In this document: one piece after another, positions 1-9,743 of the stretch
Position numbering within the stretch: position 1 is the first letter of the stretch
Layout: each line of letters opens with the position of its first letter
DNA from: Austropuccinia psidii
Lineage: Eukaryota; Basidiomycota; Pucciniomycetes; Pucciniales; Sphaerophragmiaceae
Assembly: GCA_023105745.1 (NCBI GenBank)
Contig: JALGQZ010000011.1
Coordinates: forward strand, 27,588,612 to 27,652,611
DNA: 64,000 bases
Direction: 5' to 3'
Made by a program: the position numbers and the translations under genes
The notes under the pieces: generated by a model
What the model was told of the DNA's origin: nothing
Database searches by the model: none
Seen by the model: only the letters and a program-made list of their open reading frames with translations

Positions 1-970
1 ATATAGGATAAGGGTAATTTTAATTTTATGTTATATATTTTATAATACTTAATTGTTTTAAACAGTTAGTGTTAATATATTATAGCAATGAAGCCTTTAA
101 TAACTATATGAGAAGGTATTTTTTAGTATAGAATTTACATTTGTTAAATATATGATTGAGATCATATAATAGAGCTGTAAGTTTTTTCTATTAGTATATA
201 TTTGTAAGGTTCTTCTTAATATAGAGCTATAATAGAAATATTTTTTTCCTTTCTAATATAATGTTTATGGAAAAAACTCAATAGTATTCATATTCTTGAT
301 AGTATTATAATTATAAGACTCATAATTTAAACGTGGGGTGGATTAATAATATAACTGAGAGCTTCTGTTAGCTACTGTTAATTAAAATCACTTTGAATTA
401 AACTTATAAGTCTATAATACTTTAACAAAATAACTAGATTATCCTACTAGTAAGGGATGGATGAGCTATTCTCATTCTTGTTATATAGTCAATTGCATGG
501 GGGAGAAGAGGAGAAAATAAGGGAGATAGGCCCCTTATTTATATTATTTGTGCCCTCCATGGAGACACTCAAAAACAAGGTACTTGAAATATTTTCTATT
601 CTTTTGGCTGGGATAATTCTTTATGGTGGTGAGATACCATTTGTTTGGTTTATTACACAATTATTATGTATTATTATGTAATCTGAGATCTTTTTGCTGG
701 TGTGGAGCTTTGAGATGATTTCATTACTTGGAGATATTGCACCATATCTTCAGTTGATTGCAACATTTTCATGCATGATTATGTAATATTGCTATGATTT
801 CTTTTCTGAGGAATTTTGGATGTTGTCATTTCTTGAAGGTATTGCACCATTTTTTGTGTGATGAGGTGACTTTATACAGTTATTGCACCATAGGTCTGTG
901 CACTGTTTGAACTGCAGGTTGAGAATGCTGTGTATTTTGGGGATTCTATTTTTCCTGTATTGGATTTAAT
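1..970 (-). repeat. Relic of an LTR related to element B
   Basis: There is no credible gene here. About 440-600 resembles the promoter part of the element B LTR: a 'ctagtaagggatg' stretch, then a purine-rich run, then 'ccccttatttata' followed by 'ccctccatgg', in the same order as at 5575-5810. Read on the minus strand this gives a TATAAAT box, as in B. The rest is too diverged to align by eye. The left edge lies outside the window, and the right edge abuts the truncated LTR of element A near 970. The 74-codon open frame at 457-681 lies inside this relic and is not a gene. Confidence 0.5.
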
Positions 971-2490
971 ATAGAATTGTGGATTTAAGGGATCAAGATG
1001 ATTTATAGCAGGAGTACAACAATATATAGTTGGATTCTATAAATTAACGTCTTTCTGATTGATTATGAAAGAATTAAAGCACTTAAGAATAGTTTAACTA
1101 ATACTTACTTGTTGGTAACAATGATATAAATGGATAATAAGATGATTTGATATGGAAAAAACAGCAAGAGGAGGCCTCTTTAGGTCAACAACAGCTCACA
1201 GAGGCGTGCCATGGAGCAAACTGAAAAACCAGTGAGTGAGAAAACAATAAACCCATTTGAAATACTGATTTCATCATCTGTTGTCATGTAAGATTATCAT
1301 GATTACTTAATTGATGCTTTTACATGACTACCAACCCAAATATGGTTAAGAATAAAAGTAGTAACACCTGTAAATCTTCTTTTATTCCAAATTAATCATT
1401 GATTTCTCAAAGCTATCAATGTTATTGGTAATTTAATCACAGGTTGTATTTACTGTGAATTTTTGAAGATTCAGTTTTTCACGTGGAATAATCAAAAATG
1501 GACTGTAAGTAAAACTTCTAATGTTACTAGTAGAACCATAATTCTTTTGGTTGTACCATAGATAATACAGTTCTCCACTGGTCCTGAATGTTTCAGAAAG
1601 ATTCATTAAGAATTGTATTTTTGATGAATTTTTTAAGTTTTTACCTCATTTCTACGTAGGATTGCAAATATCAGTGTTTAGCTGGTTGCTATGAGGTAAA
1701 TCAATGGATACTAGTCTAAAAATGGATTTAATTACTCTTTTGGGGTTTATCCATGGAAATTCATTAAGAATTGACATGGCTACAGGAGTCTAAGTAGCTC
1801 TTTACCTCCTTGGCATGTCAAAATAGCAGGTTATTTGCTATTGTCTTAATATTTACTGTAGTTGTAACATGGTAACCAAGTTCCCAAAGTGTTTTAGTTT
1901 AATAATTGGGCCAAGATAAGCCATGGATACAAGCTGTGGAGCTTTCCACATCTCTGAGGCCTCAAAAGTTGGGTACCCTGGCTCTCTATGATGTCTTTTG
2001 TCACCCTTGCCTATTTTTCATGTCAAAATAGAAAATTAAGCTTCAAGTGAGATATCCACTATGGGTGTACCAAAAGTCCATTTACAAATACCATGATATT
2101 AAGTGCCCAAAACATGCATAACACTATTCTTAGTGTATATGTAACATGGTATTTCTCACATTCCCATTATTTTGGCATGAAATTAAGAAAAACAAAACGT
2201 TTCACGGATCTTTCATGTGGTATTGAAGTATTTTCCATATTACCACCTCAAAGAGTTGATTGAGCTTATTCACTCTATGGAGCTACCCTAGGTGAATTTT
2301 TGTGTAGAATCCAAATCTGACCTTAAATCCATGGATTTACTTACTCAATGAAAAGCTATTCATCTTTTCTGAAATCAAAAATGATGAATTTTGAATATAT
2401 GCATGAATTATGGGTTATTCATAGTTCAGAATTTATTTTTCAGATAATTGTGGCCTATTTGGGTATGTAAAATATACCTCAAGGCTCACA
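971..2490 (-). repeat. Truncated 3' LTR of element A
   Basis: This stretch aligns along its length with 22115-23638, the other LTR of A. Shared landmarks include 'aggaggcctcttt', 'gttgggtaccctggctctct' and the closing 'acctcaaggctcaca'. It ends exactly at 2490, next to the polypurine tract. Homology fades at about 970, so the outer 390 bases or so are missing or replaced by the B-related relic. Confidence 0.85.
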
Positions 2491-2514
2491 TTCCCTACCA
2501 CCAAGAAAAAAATT
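2491..2514 (-). other. Polypurine tract of element A
   Basis: Minus-strand reading gives a T run, then TTGGTGGTAGGGAA, immediately followed by the LTR start TGTGAGCC. The same tract precedes the 3' LTR of element C at 44980-44997. It is the expected plus-strand DNA primer of an LTR retrotransposon. Confidence 0.85.
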
Positions 2515-2552
2515 GTACTACAATTTTATCAATGGTATAAAGAAGAAAAAGA

Positions 2553-2564
2553 CCCCAAAGGGGG
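2553..2564. other. Small C/G hairpin upstream of the element A polypurine tract
   Basis: CCCC-AAA-GGGG can fold on itself and sits about 40 bases from the polypurine tract. Element C has a counterpart at 44930-44948. The role is unknown. Confidence 0.5.
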
Positions 2565-2668
2565 TTAATGTCTACTGTCCAACCTCTTTTCATTACTCAT
2601 ATCAAGTAATTAAAATCCCATTTATAGACATATTCAGGCTTGTGGCCTTCTTTCATGTCTAAATCTTC

Positions 2669-3049
2669 TTAAGAGTTTATCTGAGTCAAGTATTTCTGAT
2701 TCTGCCAGCCATTCATCCTCATGTACTGGATTTCTATATCTGACAAGATAATCTCGTAGATTTTTACCCCCAAGTCCCTTTCTTTAATGAATTTCTTTAT
2801 CTTGTTGTCTTCATCCTGTTCCACTTGTGGTAGAGTCAAAGGAGTTGGGTTCCTTAAAGGAAACAATTATTTGTCAGTTGGTTGTTAAGATTTTATCAGG
2901 CTGACTGGAAAGGTGGGGTGTTTATTTTCCAATTCACCACTTAGTTCCACTTGAACTGCATTGGTTCCATGTAAGGCAACAATAACAAAAGGTCCTACAT
3001 AAGAATATTTAAGTTTCTTTGGGCCTTTGATATTATTAAAATTCAAGGT
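2669..3049 (-). pseudogene. Element A: end of integrase and decayed chromodomain-like tail
   Basis: The reading 'NFNNIKGPKKLK' through 'ELENKHPTFPVSL' is the integrase C-terminal region and matches element C at 44440-44610. A TAA at 2867-2869 follows, then 'FPLRNPTPL', then a tail that lines up with the C chromodomain but has lost the 'YLVRYR...DEW' core through mutation. A chromodomain here would direct integration to particular chromatin, as in chromoviruses. The TAA sits at the same codon as in element C. Confidence 0.75.
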
Positions 3050-4237
3050 TTAAACTAGAGCTAAGTCCCCTACTTTGAAGTCTGGTACTTTGTGACTCTT
3101 GTCCAACTTCCGTTTAGCATATTCAAAAGCATCATTCATACTTTGTTTTGCATGATGTTTTACTTTATCAAGAATTACTTTGGAGATGGAAGCTGTAGGA
3201 TGAATTTCAATCAAGTCTTTCCTCAGTGTATCTTCTGGGAGTCTTGGATTCCATCCTTTCTTTAACATAGCAGGAGTTTGACCTGTGGATGAATTGACTG
3301 ATGTCTTATATGCCAATTCTAATGCAGGTATAAGAGTGCACCAGTCATGGGTAAAGCCATCTGAGTCTTTGAATTCTAACCCATAAGAACAAAATCTCCT
3401 GATCATGTCTTCTAAATTTTAAATCATTCTTTCTGATAACCCATCTGTTTGAGGGTGATATGTTGTAGAGAATGATAGCTTAGTCCCAAACAATCTATGA
3501 AGATTGGTCAAAAGTGCAGATGTGAACCTGGGATCTCTGTCACTTATAATATTCTTGAATAGTTCTGTATGAGAAATAACTCTACTCCATAGAAGAAGAG
3601 CTGTATTCATAGCTGTGTCATCTTTATGACATGGTAAGAATATGGGAGTCTTTCTATATCTGTCCACAATGACTAAACAAGCATTATAGCTTCTTTCACC
3701 ACTTGGAGGAAGTTCTGTGACTCAATCCATGTGAACAACTTCCTAAGGGGATTTTGGTTCTTGAATATGGATCATAAGTCCAAATTTCTTGCTTGTACTC
3801 CTGTTTGCTTTTTGACATCTGTCACAGGTATGGCAATATTCAATGGCCTCTTTTCCCCAAGATGGCCACCATGCACAGTTATTCACTTTTTCAAGTGTTC
3901 TGTCCTCTGACAGGTGTCCAGAGTAGATGCTATCATGGCATTCATTAAGAATGGTATTGATAAGCAATCTGCTACACAATTTCATTACACAAGAATGTTT
4001 GGTTCTGTGGTAAATAATCCCATCAAACAAGTGAAATCTTCCTTCAGAATAGGAATTCTTCCAAACTTCATCCAGTTCATTGACTAAATATGTATCTTTG
4101 TGGTATTTATCTAATAAGGAAGTCAAGATATGGCAATTCTTGTCTTGCTTATAAGATTCCCTGACTTCTTCAAAGAATTCAGTCCCAATAACAGTTATGT
4201 TAATTCCCTCAATTGGAATTTGTGGTTCTGCTTCCAA
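3050..4237 (-). pseudogene. Element A integrase, broken
   Basis: The integrase joins retrotransposon DNA to the host chromosome. The HHCC zinc finger is visible around 3810-3950 (H...H, then 'CHTCDRC'). The catalytic core follows with 'HMDxV', 'SDRDPRF' and 'QTDGLSERM', so all three D, D, E residues are present. Stops interrupt it: TGG to TGA next to the first Asp near 3720, and CAA to TAA near 3418. The frame then continues 'MIRRFCSYGLEFKDSDGF' to 'KVGDLALV'. It is clearly orthologous to element C at 43262-44620. Confidence 0.85.
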
Positions 4238-4517
4238 AGCTACATAAGCTGGATTATCAGGAGTATGGGCTAATGCCCACCTGCTAAGTCCATCAGCATT
4301 CTTGTGAATTTTTCTGCTTTATGAACTATAGTCATGTTTCCTCTATATTCTTGAATAGCTATTTGCCATCTCAACATATGTCTGTTAGGAGTTTTCATGT
4401 TAAGAAGTGATTTCACAGCATTACAGTCAGTTATCACTTCAAAAAAAATGCCATCAAGATAATAGTGTAATTTCTCGAGTGCCCATACCAAACATAAGGA
4501 CTCCATTTGGCTTGCAC
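4238..4517 (-). pseudogene. Element A RNase H, downstream half
   Basis: '[20 protein letters not shown]' and '[19 protein letters not shown]' are RNase H signatures and match element C at 42973-43200. A frameshift near 4310 destroys the end ('HKAEKFTRM' in place of '[16 protein letters not shown]' in C). The upstream half is at 17335-17630. The two halves are separated by element B, whose LTR starts at 4518. Confidence 0.85.
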
Positions 4518-6841
4518 TGTGGGAACTCCTCTGCGTGTGGGATAAAATGAGGCAGTACCTGGAAGGGGAAATTACAAGAAAACAGTTTTGAATTGTTGTT
4601 TGAGACTTGTAACCCTTGCTCTTCTCGTGTGCTAGAATAATCTAGCCTGCCCTTCCTAATATGCTAAGTTATCTTTACTGAGTTCACCAAATAAATTTTA
4701 TTATTGATAGTGGCTTGATCAGAAAATATTAGACTCAACAATCTCTAATCAGACTTTGCTCTACTCAAAACAATGGTTATTTAAAACCTTAACAAATAAA
4801 TTATTTTTAAAACTTTCAGCAGGCTGAGTGGATTCCACCAGATGATAGTACAACAATATATAAAATAATATAATGACTAAAATAAATAAATAAAATAACA
4901 GGAAACACTATCTTCTAATACAAAATCACAAAATATTCTTTTCTTGATAATTCTTTAATAGATATAGAAACTAATAGCTAGGATAACAACAATCTTCAAT
5001 TCTCTTAAATAATAAACTTGAAAGGGATAAAAAATATTTCAAGCCCTTTTGATGTGATGGATGGGATAATACTCTAATAATGGTTAATAATATAGCATAA
5101 TATGGGTAGTTTAATGTTATATTTTGTGTTTTGATTTAATAATAGATTATATGATCTCTTCTGGTTTGCTGATAATAATAATATCTAATTGTTATACTTT
5201 CAATATTAATTCAAGCTAAACAATAAAGTATTTAATTTTGTTTTGTTCCTTGATGATAATTTATTAGGGATTACCCAATAAATACAAATCCACTTTTATT
5301 TTAAAAGTAGTATAATTACTTTGGTTGTGCAGGTTTTGTTTTAAAACAAGCAAAATCACTCTCTTTGAGGAAGGTTTCAACAAAAACTAGCCCAAAACTA
5401 ATTATAATGGTTAGGTTTTATTTGAAAGCCTACAAAATTACTTTGGTTTGATGGTTTTATTTTAAAACTCTCTAGAAATTACTTTTAAGGATTTAAACAC
5501 TAAACTCCAGAGACGCCTTGCTCATGAGCTTCAAGCTTTAAGATCCTAATTAAATAAGGCACTAGTCTACCTGCTAGTAAGGGATGAATTAAAGTCTTTT
5601 CACACTATTGGTTCTCTTGATCTATGTCAACAACAAACCTCAGTTACTAGGCTTAATTTATCAAAAATTTCTAGTATACCTCCTAGAAGAGGGATCAGAA
5701 AAAATAAATTAAATTTACAATTTCTAGATGGGGAAAAGGGAAAAAGTGGGAGAGAGGGCCTCTATTTATATCCATGGGGCCCTCCATAGGAGTGCAAAAA
5801 AGAGGGGACTTAGAAATTTTCAGCCTCTGGTGGCTGTGCAAAGCTGTGCAAACTTTAATTGTGGATTTTCAGGGAAACGTGTTGTGACGTGACACGCATC
5901 TGGATTTCTGACCAATCAGATTGCTCCACTTGACTTTTCCTGATGACGTGACGTGTTTCTGACCAATCAGATCCATTCATTCTTATCTCTCCCATTTACA
6001 TATGACATGTGGCTGTGTAATACAGTTAAACCATAATTTCTGGCCCTGGAACCCTTATCTCCATGTATTACTCAATTGATTACTAATCTGTCAGCTGATT
6101 TTCCTGTATTATAGTTTTCTGGCTTCCTGTATTACTCATTGACCTATATTACCTGTATTACCTGTATTCTTCCTGAAAATTCCTAAATCTTTTATATTCC
6201 TTTCAAAATTCAGTCCCACTCTTCATCTCTGCAGCTTCAATCAGAACTTTGAGGGTTACATTCACAGAAAAGTCGATGTAATATGGCCTTTCCAATTCAA
6301 CAATAAATTATTTCAGTCTTCAAAAATTAATCATTTAATTATCTAAAGGAACTCAATGATGCTTATTCTCTCTTTGGGTGGTTCATAACAGCAAAAATAC
6401 ATGAAGCTTCCCAAAATTGATACTTCAAAAGTGTTTTGTTCCACACCTTGAACCTTCTATGTCCCCTATGATGCCTACAACTCTGCTCTTTATTAATTGG
6501 CATCCTCATTGTGACTCTGATTATATTAATCACCCAATTGCTTATAATTAAGCATATCAAAAAAATTATATTGAAAAATTATTTACATAGAAAATTGAAA
6601 AATGTCTTTGATTTGGGTACTGTCCATCACAATTATGTGTTGGATAGTGCAGTGGGGTGACACTGGAAGAGCAAATATGTGGTCAATTTTCCTTAATGAA
6701 TATATCATTTGTGTTATTCCATGTTTATTTTACTGTTACTTTTCCTCAAAGGTGATTTCATACTATTGATATCCTCTTTTATATAAATAATTACCATAAA
6801 AATAAAAAATTTATTCAGCTGAACTGTCATGGTATACCACA
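4518..6841 (-). repeat. 3' LTR of element B (left copy)
   Basis: It pairs with 15014-17334. The outer edge reads 'tgtgggaactcctctgcg' where the right copy has 'tgttgggacaccagat', so the end has changed slightly. The inner edge 'ggtataccaca' touches the polypurine tract. It carries a TATAAATA box on the minus strand (5763-5770), CCAAT boxes within 'ctgaccaatcag' near 5918 and 5963, and TGACGTGA-like sites at 5884-5955. Confidence 0.92.
5880..5975 (-). promoter_or_regulatory. CCAAT and TGACGTGA cluster in the element B LTR
   Basis: Within about 90 bases there are two 'ctgaccaatcag' (CCAAT-box) motifs and three TGACGTGA or ACGTGACGTG-like motifs, about 120-200 bases upstream of the minus-strand TATA box. 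By analogy with known sites, HAP/NF-Y and bZIP (CREB/ATF-type) factors could bind. The right copy, at about 16376-16470, has lost one CpG-containing TGACGTG site. Confidence 0.5.
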
Positions 6842-6856
6842 TCCCCCTCTCCATTT
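6842..6856 (-). other. Polypurine tract of element B
   Basis: Minus-strand AAATGGAGAGGGGGA directly abuts the LTR start TGTGGTATACC. Its position fixes the inner edge of the 3' LTR at 6841 and confirms the minus-strand orientation. Confidence 0.9.
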
Positions 6857-9743
6857 AATGCTGTCCCCAGCATTCCAAGTGAAGCTGAATGAATTATACT
6901 ATGACATCCGCAATATAGTCCTTTGATGTTCTACTACTATTCTCTTCCTATCCATAATTTAATATATCCAGTGCATGAAAAAAAAAAGAAATGATCCCCT
7001 TAAATAATTTCCACTAATCCCCCAAAACTTAACATCATAAGGTGTGATGTAAAGAAACAAGCACCACCCCTTATTTTTTATATGTTTTCATTACAAATAA
7101 CAGGTCAATAATAATAATGATTATAATACATAAAAAAAACAAATTATAACACCAAACATAAAAGATATCCCTTCATTAGCATATCCTCTTTTCTTTTGAG
7201 AATAGAGGGGTTGAAACCCCTCTCCATTTAAAAAAATAATCATAGCCTCTTCCAAAACAAACTACATCAGACTTCAATCCAAAAAAACACAAGGTATATC
7301 CCTTTTACTCTAAACAAAAGATAATCTTCATGAAATATCCATAGAAAATGAGAAAGTATATAAAAAAACAATGATTCAGTTTTATGTCTTGCTCAGGACC
7401 TTTATATTTATGGAAAGGGTAACATACCCCTCTTCATTTGATAAAAAAAGCCATATGTATATCCAATAAACAGAAAACAGCTGAACACTCTAACATTGAT
7501 ACTCCAAGTCTTTCTTATCTTTCTTATTACCCTTGATATGGATTAATACTTCTTTTTATATTGTTATTGTTCATACTCAAGAGAATCTTTAACTTTAAAT
7601 GGCGCCCTGACACTATATAGTGGTCGTCACCAAGGACATAACTTTAATCAACTCAAAGTTATTTCCCCTCATCAGACTATGTCTGACCTTGGCTGCTTAG
7701 AGTATGTGCTTATCAATATGAATTTACACCTAGTCTGCCGGTCCAAGTACCACCTAATGCAGGGAGGCCATTAAAGATCATCATTTTTTTGAATCAATAA
7801 TGTCTATAAACTCAAAGCTATAAATGAATCAAAGCTTGTGGAGAAGATTTGAAAAGCTTCTTGTAGTAATGTATGTAGAGTGCTTTTAAGGATTAAATAA
7901 AATAAAAAATAAATGTTTTATGTAATAAAAGCTTCAAAAGTTCCCCTTTTGCAGATACAGGGATAAATGAAATATATATAAAAAAACAACATAATTGTGC
8001 AAAAGACAGCTGATAAATTAAATGAGTCATGAGGGCCAAATGGAATAAAAAATTAAAAAAACAGTTTAGAGTCTTGTTTAGGACTAAAGTGAGGGTAAAC
8101 AGCACCCTCCTTTTATATTCTTTTTCAGTATTTTAAGCCCACCTTAATTCCATTTTATCAAAATACAGAAAAAAAATCTGACCAATCACAAAAAGTGTCA
8201 AATCCTGACCAATTAAATACCATAATTGAATTCTGACCAATCAGAAATCATACACAGATCCTGACCAATCAAAGTTCAGTAACCTGAAATTAAATTCCAA
8301 CCCATCACAAAACACTAGTACTAAGTATTAAATTTTTTTATTCCAATTTCTATTTTTCTTTTTTTGCAAAAATAAAAATAAAAATAGAACAATTAGAATA
8401 ATGAATTTTTGATTATTCAATATTACTCTCTCCTAATATTGAGTTGTAATTTAATCATTAATTTATTCTTTTACATTTTGCTTCCACTACCAAACTAACT
8501 CAGAACATCTAAACTATCAATTTTCAACCTTACTCCATCAATTCATCATGAAAATCACCCAAAATAATCACTTTTTCAATTCAAACTGTTCAGGATAGGT
8601 TGCTGGAGTTAAAGTAAGTTAATATATTTATATCTAATTATTTTTGAAGTCGCTTCAACATAGGAGAGAACAAAACTATTATTAATTTATTATTTTGAGC
8701 TTGTTGGTAGGTTTTCAATTGAAAAATATCAGAAAAACAAAAAAATAATAATCAATAATAAGATAATCAACAATACTACTATATGATTAGTTAAGTAATC
8801 TCATTAATTTTAGATCTTAAATCATTTCTCTTCAGAGCTAATATTAATAAAACAACTTCAATTTATCCATTTTCTTATCATTCAGCTAGATATAGAATAA
8901 ATTTAATATCTGAGCACTTCAATTACTGATAGTACCTATGATGAGTTGAATGATTGAGTATGTGTTTTTATTCAATGTTTGGTTTTATTTGGTTCGCTTG
9001 GAAGCTAATTATAATTAAAAATAAATAAAATCATTATAATTTGACTACTTCTCCAGTAATTTAGCAAACAATTTAGGTAGAGCATTAATTTTGAAGATTG
9101 TTCAAAATGAGCAGAGAAAAAAGAATAATGATTATGTAGGTTAATCTATTTGTTTCATAATATTATTAACTTCGCTTCCACTATAAAACTAATTGAAACC
9201 AAATCATCTTGTAATAATTCATTAGTTTTATCATATGGGAAAGAATTAATTCAGTATTTTCTAATCATGAGTAAAATAATAATGATGAAAAGTTGAAAAA
9301 TAATAAAGTAAGGTGATTTCTTTATTTCTTATTATTATTCATTTCGTGTTAGAAGGAAATCACTTTATTCATAATTTAGTTATTTTTATGACATATTAGA
9401 GCTTGATTATGTTAAAAAAACTCAATTTAATGAAGTAAAAAAAAACTTGAAGCAAAGCTGTGCTGAAAAAAAATAAAATAAAAGTAAAAATATGATAAAA
9501 TAGAGTAGAATAAAATTAAAAAAAATGATCAAAATAATTTGATTGTGTAACATAGGTAAAAAAAATCAAATGTCCCAACTAAATCAATAAGAAAAAAAAA
9601 TAATAAAAATAAAACCAAATAAAAAAACACAATGAATCCATAATTAAATAAATGATTCATAACAATTAATACAGGACAATAAACTACATGATAAGTATAA
9701 GAAACAAAACAATATATATGTATATTGTAATAGAGTAAATGGG
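6857..9743 (-). other. Long non-coding 3' interior of element B
   Basis: These 2.9 kb lie between the end of the protease frame and the polypurine tract, where a normal Gypsy would carry pol. I see no RT, RNase H or integrase motif on either strand, only short open frames typical of AT-rich DNA. Two distinctive patches are present: a GC-richer 170 bp stretch (7598-7770) containing the perfect palindrome CACTATATAGTG at 7611-7622, and a phased CCAAT array at 8178-8310. Confidence 0.7.
8178..8310. promoter_or_regulatory. Phased array of CCAAT motifs
   Basis: 'ctgaccaat' occurs at 8178, 8205, 8233 and 8261, spaced 27, 28 and 28 bases, with a weaker 'ttccaaccca' near 8295. The same core occurs in the LTR promoter. 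The array could bind a HAP/NF-Y complex or simply be a decayed minisatellite. Confidence 0.5.

Noticed and set aside
7600..7770. tRNA gene or SINE
   Set aside because: The A-box and B-box-like words are there, but no cloverleaf can be folded by hand; kept only as a finding.
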